DNA from: Uliginosibacterium flavum
Lineage (GTDB): Bacteria > Pseudomonadota > Gammaproteobacteria > Burkholderiales > Rhodocyclaceae
NCBI RefSeq assembly: GCF_040566545.1
Contig: NZ_JBEWZI010000001.1
Coordinates: 62,001-126,000, forward strand
DNA: 64,000 nucleotides
Direction of reading: 5' to 3'
Positions 15,035 to 23,802 of this stretch are shown in pieces; the stretch's first letter is position 1; each line of letters begins with the position of its first letter. The position numbers were made by a program, and so were the translations under genes. The notes under the pieces are model-generated. The model had not been told where the DNA came from. It saw only the letters and a program-made list of their open reading frames with translations, and did no database searches.

Positions 15035-17296
15035 ATGTCCGAACGCGACAATATCTCTATCGACAGCGCAGTTGCACACGCTTGGCGCGGCTTCAAAACC
15101 GGCACCTGGCAACAAGCTGTGGATGTCCGCAGCTTCATCCAGACTAACGTGACGCCGTACGAAGGTGAAGACACCTTCCTCGCGCCCGCCACGGCCCGCA
15201 CCACGGGCATCTGGGCCAAGCTGTCCGAACTCTTCGTGCAAGAGCGCGAAAAAGGCGTGCTGGATGTATCTCACATCCCGACTTCGATCACCGCGCATGA
15301 CGCCGGCTATATCGACAAAGACAATGAAGTGATCGTTGGTCTGCAAACGGATGCGCCGCTGAAGCGTGCGATTTTCCCGAATGGCGGCTGGCGCATGGTG
15401 GAGAACGGTCTGAAGGCCTTCAACTTCCCGGTCGACCCGAAAGTTGCCGAGATTTTCACCAAGTATCGCAAGACCCACAACGAAGGCGTGTTCGACGCTT
15501 ACCCCGCTGACGTACTGAAAGCACGCCGCTCCCATATCGTGACCGGTTTGCCCGACGCGTATGGCCGTGGCCGCATCATCGGCGACTATCGCCGCGTGGC
15601 GCTCTACGGTATCGACAAGCTGATCGAAGCGAAGAAGCTGGAAAAGAAATCCATCGACGCAGCTCACTCCACCGACGCAATCATCCGCGACCGTGAAGAG
15701 TTGTCCGAGCAACTCAAGTCGCTGACCGAACTGAAGGTCATGGCTGCCAAATACGGTTTCGATGTTTCCAAGCCGGCAGCAACCGCCAAAGAAGCCGTAC
15801 AGTGGCTGTACTTCGGTTACCTCGCCGCAGTGAAAGAACAGAACGGCGCCGCCATGTCACTGGGCCGTACCTCAACCTTCCTCGATGCTTACTTCGAGCG
15901 CGATCTGGCTGAAGGCACGTTGAACGAAGTTCAGGCACAGGAAATCATCGACGATTTCGTGATCAAACTGCGCATCGTCCGCTTCCTGCGCACCCCGGAA
16001 TACGATGCACTGTTCTCCGGCGACCCGACCTGGGTGACGGAATCTCTTGGCGGCATGACCGAAGATGGCCGTCCACTGGTCACCAAGACCAGCTTCCGCT
16101 ACCTGCAGACCCTGTACAACCTGGGGCCGGCACCTGAGCCAAACATGACCGTCTTCTGGTCGCCGGCGCTGCCGGAAGGCTTCAAGAAGTTCTGTTCCAA
16201 GGTTTCCATCGACACCTCCTCAATCCAGTACGAATCAGACAACCTGATGCGTCCGGCGTGGGGCGACGATACGGCGATTGCCTGCTGTGTGTCCGCCATG
16301 CGCGTTGGCAAGCAGATGCAGCTCTTCGGCGCTCGCGTCAATCTGGCCAAGTGCATGCTGTACGCAATCAACGGCGGCCGCGACGAAGTGACTGGCGAGC
16401 AGATCATGCCGGCGTTCGAGCCGATCCAGGGCGACACGCTGGAACTCGATGCCGTGATGAAAAATTACGACATCGCGATGGAGTGGCTGGCCAAGACCTA
16501 CGTGAATGCAATGAACGTGATTCATTACATGCACGACAAATACGCTTACGAGCGTATCGAGATGGCCCTGCACGATTACAACCCGCTGCGCACGATGGCC
16601 TTCGGCATTGCTGGTCTGTCTGTAGTGGCTGACTCGCTGTCTGCTATCAAATTCGCCAAGGTCAAGGTTGTACGTGACGAGACCGGCTTGATCACCGATT
16701 ACGTTACGGAAGGCGACTTCCCGAAATTCGGCAACAACGATGACGAAGTCGATCAGTTCGGCGTCTGGCTGGCTGAAACCTTCATGAACAAGCTGCGCAA
16801 GCACAGCACCTACCGCGATGCCCTGCACACCCAGTCCGTGCTGACCATCACGTCCAACGTGGTGTATGGCAAGAGCACCGGCAACACGCCGGACGGTCGT
16901 CGCAAAGGTGAGCCTTTCGCCCCGGGTGCCAACCCGATGCACGGCCGCGACAAGCTGGGCTTCATGGCCTCGGCCCTGTCGGTTGCCAAGCTGCCGTACG
17001 AGCATTGTCAGGATGGCATCTCCATGACCTCCTCAATTGTTCCGAGCGGTCTGGGCTCCACCCGTACGGACCAGGTGCAGAATCTGGCCCGTTCGCTGGA
17101 TGGCTTCTTCGGTATCGAAGGCTTCCACGTCAACATCAATGTGCTCAATCGTGACACGCTGGTCGATGCCATGGAGCACCCGGAGCAATATCCGCAGCTG
17201 ACGATCCGCGTGTCGGGCTATGCCGTGAATTTCATCAAGCTCACCAAAGAGCAGCAACTTGATGTAATAAATCGGACATTCCACGGCGAGGTTTAA
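15035..17296 (+). CDS. pflB: Formate C-acetyltransferase (pyruvate formate-lyase)
   Basis: Splits pyruvate with CoA into acetyl-CoA and formate under anaerobic conditions, using a glycyl radical. The 753-residue protein has the catalytic cysteine pair at 417-418 (AIACCVSAM) and the radical glycine at 728 in RVSGYAVNFIKLT near the C-terminus; the ending INRTFHGEV also matches the E. coli enzyme type. A strong GGAGG site precedes the ATG. The activase gene follows, with a hairpin and a terminator-like stem between them. The protein is oxygen-sensitive by family, indicating real anaerobic growth. Confidence 0.97.
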   Translation: MSERDNISIDSAVAHAWRGFKTGTWQQAVDVRSFIQTNVTPYEGEDTFLAPATARTTGIWAKLSELFVQEREKGVLDVSHIPTSITAHDAGYIDKDNEVIVGLQTDAPLKRAIFPNGGWRMVENGLKAFNFPVDPKVAEIFTKYRKTHNEGVFDAYPADVLKARRSHIVTGLPDAYGRGRIIGDYRRVALYGIDKLIEAKKLEKKSIDAAHSTDAIIRDREELSEQLKSLTELKVMAAKYGFDVSKPAATAKEAVQWLYFGYLAAVKEQNGAAMSLGRTSTFLDAYFERDLAEGTLNEVQAQEIIDDFVIKLRIVRFLRTPEYDALFSGDPTWVTESLGGMTEDGRPLVTKTSFRYLQTLYNLGPAPEPNMTVFWSPALPEGFKKFCSKVSIDTSSIQYESDNLMRPAWGDDTAIACCVSAMRVGKQMQLFGARVNLAKCMLYAINGGRDEVTGEQIMPAFEPIQGDTLELDAVMKNYDIAMEWLAKTYVNAMNVIHYMHDKYAYERIEMALHDYNPLRTMAFGIAGLSVVADSLSAIKFAKVKVVRDETGLITDYVTEGDFPKFGNNDDEVDQFGVWLAETFMNKLRKHSTYRDALHTQSVLTITSNVVYGKSTGNTPDGRRKGEPFAPGANPMHGRDKLGFMASALSVAKLPYEHCQDGISMTSSIVPSGLGSTRTDQVQNLARSLDGFFGIEGFHVNINVLNRDTLVDAMEHPEQYPQLTIRVSGYAVNFIKLTKEQQLDVINRTFHGEV

Positions 17297-17310
17297 GTCG
17301 TAAGCATGCC

Positions 17311-17331
17311 AGGGTGGATTGATTCCACCCT
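17311..17331 (+). repeat. Hairpin directly after pflB
   Basis: AGGGTGGA, loop TTGAT, TCCACCCT: a perfect 8-bp stem 14 bases after the pflB stop. It lacks a T run, so it more likely protects the pflB mRNA 3' end than terminates it. Confidence 0.6.
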
Positions 17332-17363
17332 GTAGGCGGAGCCTCGAAACTCCGTCACAATCC

Positions 17364-17400
17364 AGTCTCGGCATTGTGCAAACGGTGCCGGGACTTTTTT
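17364..17400 (+). terminator. Terminator-like stem between pflB and pflA
   Basis: AGTCTCGGCA and TGCCGGGACT form a 10-bp stem (one G-U pair) followed by six T. It ends 14 bases before the pflA ATG, and so would lower pflA expression relative to pflB by partial termination. Confidence 0.7.
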
Positions 17401-17414
17401 ATCTGGAACACACC

Positions 17415-18257
17415 ATGACACCTGCAGACAAACCCGCCAAAGGCTCACTTAAAGGCAGTCGCTTCGAACTGCGTACCGTCGACAACACGATGGACGACGC
17501 TGATGCCGATCGCCTGGCGCAGGAAGGGCGCTGGGGTTTCGTACATTCCGAGGAAACCGGCTCCGCCGTCGACGGGCCCGGCATGCGCGTGGTGTTCTGG
17601 ACGACCGGTTGCGAATTTCGCTGCCAGTACTGCCACAACCCCGACACCTGGAAACTGAAAAACGGCCAGCTCTCCTGCGTGGACGACGTGCTGGACGAGC
17701 TGAAAAAGTACAAGGACTACCTGCGCTTTTCCGGTGGCGGCCTCACCATTTCCGGCGGCGAACCGCTGGTGCAGGCGCCCTTCGTGATGAACATCATCCG
17801 TGGTGCGAATGCCATGGGCGTGCACACCGTGCTGGACACCAACGGCTATCTGGGCGATCGCCTCTCCGACGCCGATCTGGACGCCATCGACCTGTTCATG
17901 CTCGACATCAAGAGCTGGGATCCGGAAACCCATCTGCGCGTCACCGCCAAGCAGGTTGAACCCGTGCTGAATTTCGCCCGCCGTCTGGCCGCGCGCAAAC
18001 GCCCGATGTGGGTCCGCTTCGTACTGGTACCCGGCCTCACCGACGCGCCTGAAAACATCAAGGGGATTGCTGCATTTGCCGCCACCCTCGGCAATGTCGA
18101 GCGCGTGGACGTGCTGCCCTTTCACCAGTTGGGCAAGTTCAAGTGGGAACAAATGGGCATGAAGTACGAGCTGGGCGACACGCCCACGCCTACGCCTGAA
18201 GCCACCGAGGCCGCCAAGGCGCTGTTCCGCTCGTATGGCTTGAATTGCCCGAGCTGA
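17415..18257 (+). CDS. pflA: Pyruvate formate-lyase-activating enzyme
   Basis: A 280-residue radical SAM enzyme that installs the glycyl radical on PflB. The cluster motif CEFRCQYC is in TTGCEFRCQYCHNPDTW near residue 67, followed by the SAM-binding GGGLTISGGEPLVQ and DTNGYLG blocks. The first ~40 residues are a charged extension not seen in the E. coli enzyme, so a later start is possible, but the next ATG (MDDADADRL) leaves no better ribosome site. Spaced 118 bases from pflB with a partial terminator between; a clear terminator follows at 18275. Confidence 0.95.
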   Translation: MTPADKPAKGSLKGSRFELRTVDNTMDDADADRLAQEGRWGFVHSEETGSAVDGPGMRVVFWTTGCEFRCQYCHNPDTWKLKNGQLSCVDDVLDELKKYKDYLRFSGGGLTISGGEPLVQAPFVMNIIRGANAMGVHTVLDTNGYLGDRLSDADLDAIDLFMLDIKSWDPETHLRVTAKQVEPVLNFARRLAARKRPMWVRFVLVPGLTDAPENIKGIAAFAATLGNVERVDVLPFHQLGKFKWEQMGMKYELGDTPTPTPEATEAAKALFRSYGLNCPS

Positions 18258-18274
18258 AACCTCTCCGAAAAAGG

Positions 18275-18301
18275 AAAAGCCGACCCGCAGGTCGGCTTTT
18301 T
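18275..18301 (+). terminator. Rho-independent terminator of pflA
   Basis: AAAAGCCGACC, loop CGCA, GGTCGGCTTTTT: a GC-rich stem with a T run 18 bases after the stop codon. The flanking A run would also allow function in the other direction. Confidence 0.88.
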
Positions 18302-18323
18302 CATGTGTGAAACAGAGGCATAC

Positions 18324-18392
18324 TGAAGACGCGCACCCCGCCTTGCTCTTGGGGCAGGCTGCCCTGACAGGCAAGTCAGGAGCGGCTCTTCA
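18324..18392 (+). repeat. Copy of the ~69-bp dispersed element
   Basis: Begins TGAAGACGCGCACCCCGCC and ends GGAGCGGCTCTTCA. It aligns base for base in length with the copy at 23554-23622 (shared blocks TTGCTCT, CAGGC, GCCCTGACAG, AAG). It sits just after the gltX stop codon (gltX is on the minus strand). Confidence 0.65.
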
Positions 18393-18399
18393 GGCAGCT

Positions 18400-19788
18400 T
18401 TATTTCAAGCGCGCCAACACTGCCTCACGCCCCAGCACTTCCAGTACCGCATCAATCGCTGGCGTTTGCGCCACGCCCAGCAGCTTCACGCGCAGCGGAA
18501 TCGCCAGTTGCGGCATCTTCAGGCCCAGCTCCATACAACATTCCTTGATCACCGCGCTTAGTGCCGCCTTGTCCCAAGCGGCCGTCGCCAGCTTGCCGGC
18601 CAGGACCAGCAGCGCGGCTTGCGCCGCCTCGGTCAGATGCTGCGCGGCCAGCTCGGCACTCGGCTGCACCTGCAGGTAATACGGCTCGACGCTGTCCGCC
18701 AGTTCCACCAGCGTGGCCACGCGCTCGCGATACAAAGCCACCACCGCCGCCAGATCCGGCCCGCCCGCCAGATTGACGCCGCGCGCAGCCAGACGCTTGG
18801 CCGTATCAGCGGCCAGCACCGCCGGTTCGGTCAGCTTGATGTAGTGCGCGTTCAGCCAGCGCAGCTTCTCGGTGTTGAACTGCGCTGCCGACGGCGTAAT
18901 GTGGTCCAGATCGAACCACTCCACGAACTGCTCACGCGAGAAGATCTCGTCATCGCCGTGGCTCCAGCCCAGGCGTGCCAGATAATTCACAAACGCTTCC
19001 GGCAAGTAGCCCGCAGCATCAAAATCCGTGACAGCGACGGAATTGCGGCGCTTGGAAAGCTTCAGGCCATCGTCACCCAGAATCATCGACAAGTGCGCGT
19101 ACTGCGGCACCGGGGCCCCAAGCGCCTTCAGGATATTGATCTGACGCGGCGTGTTGTTGACGTGATCGTCACCACGAATCACTTGGGTAATGCCCATATC
19201 CCAGTCATCCACCACCACGCAAAAGTTGTAGGTCGGCGTGCCATCGGCGCGCGCGATCACCAGATCATCAAGTTCAGCATTGGCAATCTCGATCCGCCCC
19301 TTGACCAGATCATCCCAAGCCACCACGCCATCGGCGGGATTCTTGAAACGCACCACCGGTTGCACGCCAGCCGGAGCCGTCGGCAAGGTTTTGCCCGCTT
19401 CGGGACGCCAGCGACCGTCGTAACGCGGCTTCTCGCCCCGCGCACGCTGCGCCTCGCGGATCACCTCCAGCTCATCGGGCTGCGTGTAGCAGTGATAAGC
19501 CGTGCCCGCCGCCAGCATTTCACCCAGCACTTCCTTGTAGCGTTCCATGCGCTGCATCTGATAGAACGGGCCTTCGTCATGCTCAAGACCCAGCCACTTC
19601 ATGCCTTCGATGATGACGTGCACGGCCTCAGGCGTGGAGCGTTCAACGTCGGTATCTTCGATGCGCAGGACAAACTTGCCGCCGTGGTGACGGGCGTAAG
19701 CCCATGCAAACAGCGCGGTACGCGCGCCGCCAATGTGAAGATAACCAGTCGGGCTGGGGGCAAAACGGGTACGGACAGGAGTGCTCAT
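18400..19788 (-). CDS. gltX: Glutamate--tRNA ligase
   Basis: Charges tRNA-Glu in the cytosol. The 462-residue class-I synthetase begins MSTPVRTRFAPSPTGYLHIG with the HIGH-type motif as HIGG, and has the KMSKS motif as KLSKRRN near residue 240. I start at the ATG at 19788; an upstream start adds 12 residues outside the family alignment. Length and motif order match discriminating or non-discriminating bacterial GltX; which cannot be told by eye. It diverges from the tRNA-Val gene, and a dispersed repeat follows its stop. Confidence 0.96.
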   Translation of the reverse strand: MSTPVRTRFAPSPTGYLHIGGARTALFAWAYARHHGGKFVLRIEDTDVERSTPEAVHVIIEGMKWLGLEHDEGPFYQMQRMERYKEVLGEMLAAGTAYHCYTQPDELEVIREAQRARGEKPRYDGRWRPEAGKTLPTAPAGVQPVVRFKNPADGVVAWDDLVKGRIEIANAELDDLVIARADGTPTYNFCVVVDDWDMGITQVIRGDDHVNNTPRQINILKALGAPVPQYAHLSMILGDDGLKLSKRRNSVAVTDFDAAGYLPEAFVNYLARLGWSHGDDEIFSREQFVEWFDLDHITPSAAQFNTEKLRWLNAHYIKLTEPAVLAADTAKRLAARGVNLAGGPDLAAVVALYRERVATLVELADSVEPYYLQVQPSAELAAQHLTEAAQAALLVLAGKLATAAWDKAALSAVIKECCMELGLKMPQLAIPLRVKLLGVAQTPAIDAVLEVLGREAVLARLK

Positions 19789-19841
19789 GGCGTGCGATTC
19801 ATCATCAAAACGGAAGTCCGCCATTTTAAGCGATCAAACCT

Positions 19842-19870
19842 TTGACGAAGCGGGAATCTCTCCCTATAAT
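19842..19870 (+). promoter_or_regulatory. Strong sigma-70 promoter of tRNA-Val
   Basis: TTGACG (19842-19847), 17 bases, TATAAT (19865-19870), a near-consensus pair, followed by GC-rich discriminator sequence. The tRNA begins 44 bases downstream. Confidence 0.85.
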
Positions 19871-19913
19871 TCGGCCTCTCTTGTGACGGGAACAGATTTT
19901 TCCCCGATCTTGC

Positions 19914-19989
19914 AGGCGGTTAGCTCAGTTGGTAGAGCACGTCCTTCACACGGACGGGGTCGCTGGTTCGAGTCCAGTATCGCCTACCA
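19914..19989 (+). tRNA. tRNA-Val, anticodon CAC
   Basis: A 76-base cloverleaf with encoded CCA. Acceptor arms AGGCGGT and ATCGCCT pair; the anticodon stem CGTCC/GGACG encloses the loop TTCACAC, giving anticodon CAC at 19947-19949 (reads GTG). The T-arm contains GGTTCGAGTCC. A near-consensus promoter lies upstream and a terminator follows at once. Confidence 0.95.
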
Positions 19990-19996
19990 GAATTTG

Positions 19997-20024
19997 AAAG
20001 CCCGGCCTTTGCGCCGGGCTTTTT
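19997..20024 (+). terminator. Rho-independent terminator of tRNA-Val
   Basis: AAAGCCCGGC, loop CTTTGC, GCCGGGCTTT plus two further T; a 10-bp stem starting eight bases after the CCA end. The stem sequence is nearly the same as the cold-shock gene terminator. Confidence 0.9.
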
Positions 20025-20047
20025 CGTTCACGCAAAAAAGCAAGGTG

Positions 20048-20074
20048 ACGCAACCAATTGCAACTTAGTTGCGT
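20048..20074 (+). promoter_or_regulatory. Nested palindrome upstream of the metal-uptake operon
   Basis: GCAAC-TTA-GTTGC (20060-20072) is a perfect palindrome, and ACGCAAC-N13-GTTGCGT (20048-20054, 20068-20074) forms a second one sharing the right arm. It ends 16 bases before the first gene of a zinc-type uptake cluster, so it could be a Zur operator; it does not match the gamma-proteobacterial Zur consensus, hence the regulator is unknown. Confidence 0.4.
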
Positions 20075-20090
20075 TAAACTCCGCCTCGCC

Positions 20091-20417
20091 ATGCTTCACC
20101 GCAAATCAATCCCCCTCGCGCTATTGCTTGCCTGCTGCATGCTGTTCTCGCAGTTGGGTGCTGCCGCGCACGCTTTTTCACACCAGCACTCATTCGACGC
20201 GCGCAGCGGCACACAGCTGGAACAGCTGCCTGCGCCAGACAAAATCTGCGTCAGCTGTCTGGCGTTCTCCGTACTTTCGGCAGCAGCGGCCAGCCAACAT
20301 GCCTGTCCGGAGACTCGCATCCAGCATGCCTGTGCAGACACCCTGCCCGTACAAGTCCATGATCAGGCCATCTCCACGGCCTATCACTCAAGAGCCCCAC
20401 CCCGCGCGGCTCTCTGA
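20091..20417 (+). CDS. Small exported Cys/His-containing protein, metal-cluster leader gene
   Basis: A 108-residue protein with a strong signal peptide (SIPLALLLACCMLFSQLG, then AAAHA), followed by a short mature region with AHAFSHQHSF, CVSCLAF and several further His and Cys residues. It resembles the DUF2946-type small proteins that accompany copper and zinc genes, but I would not assign it firmly. A periplasmic metal-handling role is an inference from composition and from the zinc-transport genes behind it. The ATG at 20091 is the first that gives a signal peptide with a basic N-terminus. Confidence 0.6.
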   Translation: MLHRKSIPLALLLACCMLFSQLGAAAHAFSHQHSFDARSGTQLEQLPAPDKICVSCLAFSVLSAAAASQHACPETRIQHACADTLPVQVHDQAISTAYHSRAPPRAAL

Positions 20418-20527
20418 GCATCACTCAAAAATTCTGTTTTCTGACCGAGCCTTCAGCCACCTGCGCTGAGCGCTCGTCGCGTGCCCTGCACGCCGGTCAG
20501 CCATCGATACCGACAAGGATTTCCCCC

Positions 20528-21910
20528 ATGTTCATCCGCAAGACACTTGCCCTGGCCGTGCTTGGCCTGAGTTTCACCCCCCTGGCCGCACAGGCTGCCG
20601 ACAACGCCGACTTGCAACAGATCCGCAAGGACATCGAGCAACTGCGCCAGAGCTACGAAGCTCGTATCCGCGAGCTGGAAGCGCGCCTCGCGCAAACTGA
20701 CAGCAAAGCCGCAGCAGCGCAGCAAAGCGCCGCCAGCACGGCCGAAAAACTCGCCACCACGCCGGCAACACCGCCCAACCTGCCAAGCGCCAACGCCTTC
20801 AACCCGGAGATCTCGCTGGTACTTTCCGGCACCTACGCCAATCTGTCGAAAGATCCGGGCAGCTGGAAGATGAGCAACTTCGTCCCCTCCGGCGACGAGA
20901 TCGGCCCGGGCAAGCGCAGCTTCAGCCTCGGCGAATCCGAACTGGGCCTGCGCTCCAATATCGACCAATATTTCTATGGTCAGGCCACGCTGGCGATCTC
21001 CGGCGAGAACGAAATCGGCGTCGAAGAAGCCTTTGTGCAGACCACCGCGCTGCCGAAAGGCTTGCAAGCAAAAGCGGGACGCTTCTTCTCCGGCATCGGT
21101 TACATGAACAGTCAGCACGCCCACACCTGGGACTTCGTCGATGCGCCGCTGGCGAATCAGGCTTTCCTCGGCGGGCAGTATTCACAGGATGGCGCCCAGC
21201 TGAAGTGGGTCGCGCCGCTGTCCACCTTCCTCGAACTCGGCATGGATGTGGGCGCGGGCGAGCGCTTCCCCGGCAACACGCGCAACAAGAACGGCGCAGG
21301 CAGCACAGCGCTTTTCGCCCACACCGGTGGCGATATCGGCACGAGTCAGAGCTGGCAAGTCGGCGCCTCCTGGCTGCGCGCCGCACCGCGCGAGCGCAGT
21401 TACGACACAACGGATCTGGCCGGCAGCGAGGTCAGCAACAGCTTCTCCGGCCGCAGCCAGTTGTATGTGATCGATGGCGTGTGGAAATGGGCGCCCAACG
21501 GCAATGCCGAGCGCATCAATCTGAAACTGCAGGGCGAATACTTCCGCCGTCGCGAAACGGGCGAGCTCGCTTATGACACCGCCGCACAGAACCTCAGCGA
21601 CAGTTATCGCTCGGCACAAGCGGGCTGGTACATGCAGAGCGTCTTCCAGTTCATGCCGCGCTGGCGCGTGGGCGCACGCTTTGATCAACTCGACAGCGGC
21701 ACGGTGGATTACGCCAGCAACGGCGACTTCCTCGCCAACACTGGCTACAAGCCCAAACGCAGCAGCCTGATGCTGGACTGGTCGCCCAGCGAGTTCTCGC
21801 GCATCCGCCTGCAATACGCCAAGGATCAGGCACGTGAAGGCGTGAAGGACGACCAGTTCTTCCTGCAATACCAGATGAGTCTCGGCGCCCACGGCGCGCA
21901 CAGCTACTAA
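20528..21910 (+). CDS. Outer-membrane porin-like protein of a zinc-uptake cluster
   Basis: A 460-residue exported protein: signal peptide (LALAVLGLSFTPLAAQA), a coiled-coil segment (about residues 27-70, heptad-like IRKDIEQLRQSYEARIREL), a Pro/Ala/Thr linker, then ~380 residues of alternating, aromatic-rich beta-barrel sequence. The C-terminus ends GAHGAHSY, not the usual terminal Phe, but carries His residues. It lies five bases before a zinc-type binding-protein gene, so it may let metal cross the outer membrane. The family is not certain; a trimeric porin with an N-terminal coiled coil is the simplest model. Confidence 0.65.
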   Translation: MFIRKTLALAVLGLSFTPLAAQAADNADLQQIRKDIEQLRQSYEARIRELEARLAQTDSKAAAAQQSAASTAEKLATTPATPPNLPSANAFNPEISLVLSGTYANLSKDPGSWKMSNFVPSGDEIGPGKRSFSLGESELGLRSNIDQYFYGQATLAISGENEIGVEEAFVQTTALPKGLQAKAGRFFSGIGYMNSQHAHTWDFVDAPLANQAFLGGQYSQDGAQLKWVAPLSTFLELGMDVGAGERFPGNTRNKNGAGSTALFAHTGGDIGTSQSWQVGASWLRAAPRERSYDTTDLAGSEVSNSFSGRSQLYVIDGVWKWAPNGNAERINLKLQGEYFRRRETGELAYDTAAQNLSDSYRSAQAGWYMQSVFQFMPRWRVGARFDQLDSGTVDYASNGDFLANTGYKPKRSSLMLDWSPSEFSRIRLQYAKDQAREGVKDDQFFLQYQMSLGAHGAHSY

Positions 21911-21921
21911 GGAATATGACG

Positions 21922-22818
21922 ATGAAAAAATTGATGATCGCCGCCAGCCTCGTGCTGAGCAGCAGCCTCGCCCAAGCTGCGTTGAATGTCGTCGCGTGCG
22001 AGCCCGAATGGGCCGCCCTGACGCAGGAACTGGCCGGCGACAAGGCCCGCATCTACAGCGCCACCACTGCCTTGCAGGACGTGCATCACATCCAGGCACG
22101 GCCAAGCCTGATTGCCGCCGTACGCAACGCCGACCTGCTGGCCTGCACCGGCGCCGAGCTGGAAATCGGCTGGCTGCCGGTACTGCAGCGTCAGTCCGGC
22201 AATGCCAAAGTGCAAACCGGCCAGCCCGGCTACTTCGAAGCCGCGGCCTACGTGCGCAAGCTGGAAATCCCCACGCGCCTGGATCGCGCCGATGGCGACG
22301 TGCACGCAGCCGGCAATCCGCACATTCAGACCGACCCGCGCAACATCGCCTTGGTGGCCGATGCGCTGGCCAAACGTCTGGCGCAAATCGATCCGCCCAA
22401 TGCCGCGTATTACACGGCGCGCCAGGCCGATTTCGCTGCGCGCTGGAAAACCGCGATGGCCCGCTGGGAGAAGGACGCAGCCCCACTGCGTGGCACCCCG
22501 ATTGCCGTGCAGCACAAGGCCTTCCCCTATCTGGAAGACTGGCTGGGTCTGAAGCAGGTCGCAACGCTGGAACCCAAGCCCGGCGTCGAGCCGAGCAGCG
22601 CGTACCTCGCTGAAGTGCTGACGCGCCTGCAACAGACGCCAGCCAAGCTGATCATCCGCGCGGCCTACAACGACGCGCGCAGCAGCGACTGGCTGGCCGA
22701 GCGGGCGAAAATCCCGGTCGTCGTGCTGCCCTTCACGGTCGGCGGCAATGCGCAGGCGAAAGACCTGTTCGCCTTGTTTGACGACACCATCGCCCGACTC
22801 CTGAAAGCGACCAAATGA
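21922..22818 (+). CDS. Zinc-type metal ABC transporter, periplasmic binding protein (ZnuA-like)
   Basis: A 298-residue cluster A-I solute-binding protein. The signal peptide is KKLMIAASLVLSSSLAQA. Three candidate metal-ligand histidines appear in the family positions: DVHHIQARPS, GNPHIQTDPRN and VQHKAFPYL, which suggests zinc; the His/Asp-rich loop of classic ZnuA is absent. I prefer the ATG at 21922 because AAGGA lies eight bases upstream; an ATG at 21916 is too close. Its stop overlaps the permease start by four bases. No ATPase gene is present in the cluster. Confidence 0.85.
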   Translation: MKKLMIAASLVLSSSLAQAALNVVACEPEWAALTQELAGDKARIYSATTALQDVHHIQARPSLIAAVRNADLLACTGAELEIGWLPVLQRQSGNAKVQTGQPGYFEAAAYVRKLEIPTRLDRADGDVHAAGNPHIQTDPRNIALVADALAKRLAQIDPPNAAYYTARQADFAARWKTAMARWEKDAAPLRGTPIAVQHKAFPYLEDWLGLKQVATLEPKPGVEPSSAYLAEVLTRLQQTPAKLIIRAAYNDARSSDWLAERAKIPVVVLPFTVGGNAQAKDLFALFDDTIARLLKATK

Positions 22819-23597
22819 CCCTCGCCGGCCTTGACGCAGGCATCCTCGGCCCCGCCTTGCTGGCGGGGCTTCTGGTGCTGGCCACGCATGTACCGCTGGG
22901 CATGAAAGTGCTCGAACGCGGCATCGTTTTCATCGATCTGGCCATCGCTCAGATCGCCGGCATCGGCGTCATCGCCGCCGATGTGATGGGCTTCGAAGCG
23001 CAGGGCTGGGCCGTGCAGATCTCGGCGCTCAGTGCTGCAGCGCTGGGCGCCCTGCTCCTGACCTGGACCGAGAGGCGCTGGCCCGAGATTCAGGAAGCGC
23101 TGATCGGCGTGCTCTTCGTCATCGCCTCCTGCACCGGCTTGCTGCTCCTGGCTGGCAACCCGCACGGCGGCGAGCATCTGAAGGATCTGCTGGTGGGGCA
23201 GATCCTGTGGGTCAGCAGCGAACAACTGCTGCAGATGGCGGTCCTCACGATCCTTGTGCTGGCGATCTGGTTCGGCACCGGCCAGCGCCTGGGGCGCGCC
23301 GGTTTTTATCTGCTCTTCGCACTGGCCGTCACCGCCTCGGTGCAGCTGGTCGGGGTGTATCTAGTGTTTGCCAGCCTGATCATTCCGGCACTGGCCACCC
23401 GAGCCTGGCTGCGCCGACGATTGCCCGTCGCTTGGGCGCTGGGCGCGCTGGCCTATCTGCTCGGGCTGGCCCTCTCGGCCGTATTCGATCTGCCCAGCGG
23501 CGCCGTGGTGGTGCTGGCAATGGCCGGGCTGGGACTGCTTCTGGCCGCATGCTCGAAGATCCGCCCCCAGACTTGCTCTGCAGACAGGCAGCCCTGA
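22815..23597 (+). CDS. Metal ABC transporter permease (ZnuB/MntB-like)
   Basis: A 260-residue inner-membrane protein of the ABC-3 family with about eight hydrophobic segments. It includes IAQIAGIGVI near residue 48 and the family-typical LVGVYLVFASLIIPALATR near residue 190. ATGA overlap with the binding-protein gene shows tight coupling. The last ~15 residues (SKIRPQTCSADRQP) are encoded by a copy of the ~69-bp dispersed repeat that starts at 23554, so the original C-terminus has probably been replaced. A partner ATPase must be encoded elsewhere. Confidence 0.85.
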   Translation: MTLAGLDAGILGPALLAGLLVLATHVPLGMKVLERGIVFIDLAIAQIAGIGVIAADVMGFEAQGWAVQISALSAAALGALLLTWTERRWPEIQEALIGVLFVIASCTGLLLLAGNPHGGEHLKDLLVGQILWVSSEQLLQMAVLTILVLAIWFGTGQRLGRAGFYLLFALAVTASVQLVGVYLVFASLIIPALATRAWLRRRLPVAWALGALAYLLGLALSAVFDLPSGAVVVLAMAGLGLLLAACSKIRPQTCSADRQP

Positions 23598-23622
23598 CAG
23601 CCAAGCCCGGGGCGGTGCTCCG
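23554..23622 (+). repeat. Copy of the ~69-bp dispersed element at the permease C-terminus
   Basis: Begins CGAAGATCCGCCCCCAG and ends GGGGCGGTGCTCCGG. It provides the last codons and stop of the permease gene. Matches the copy at 18324-18392 over its full length without gaps. Confidence 0.65.
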
Positions 23623-23802
23623 GGCAGATCTGAAAAGACTGCAGAACGGGACTCACGAATCCTTATCACGCACCCCGATCAACTTGGGCTACGCCGCCCT
23701 TATCAAACGCATCCTGCGCAATCCGGCAAAGCGCGACAGCCACCAAACCCAACAATCCTTCACGGCGACAAAGTCTTCTAAAACAACAAAATTATCACCA
23801 CC

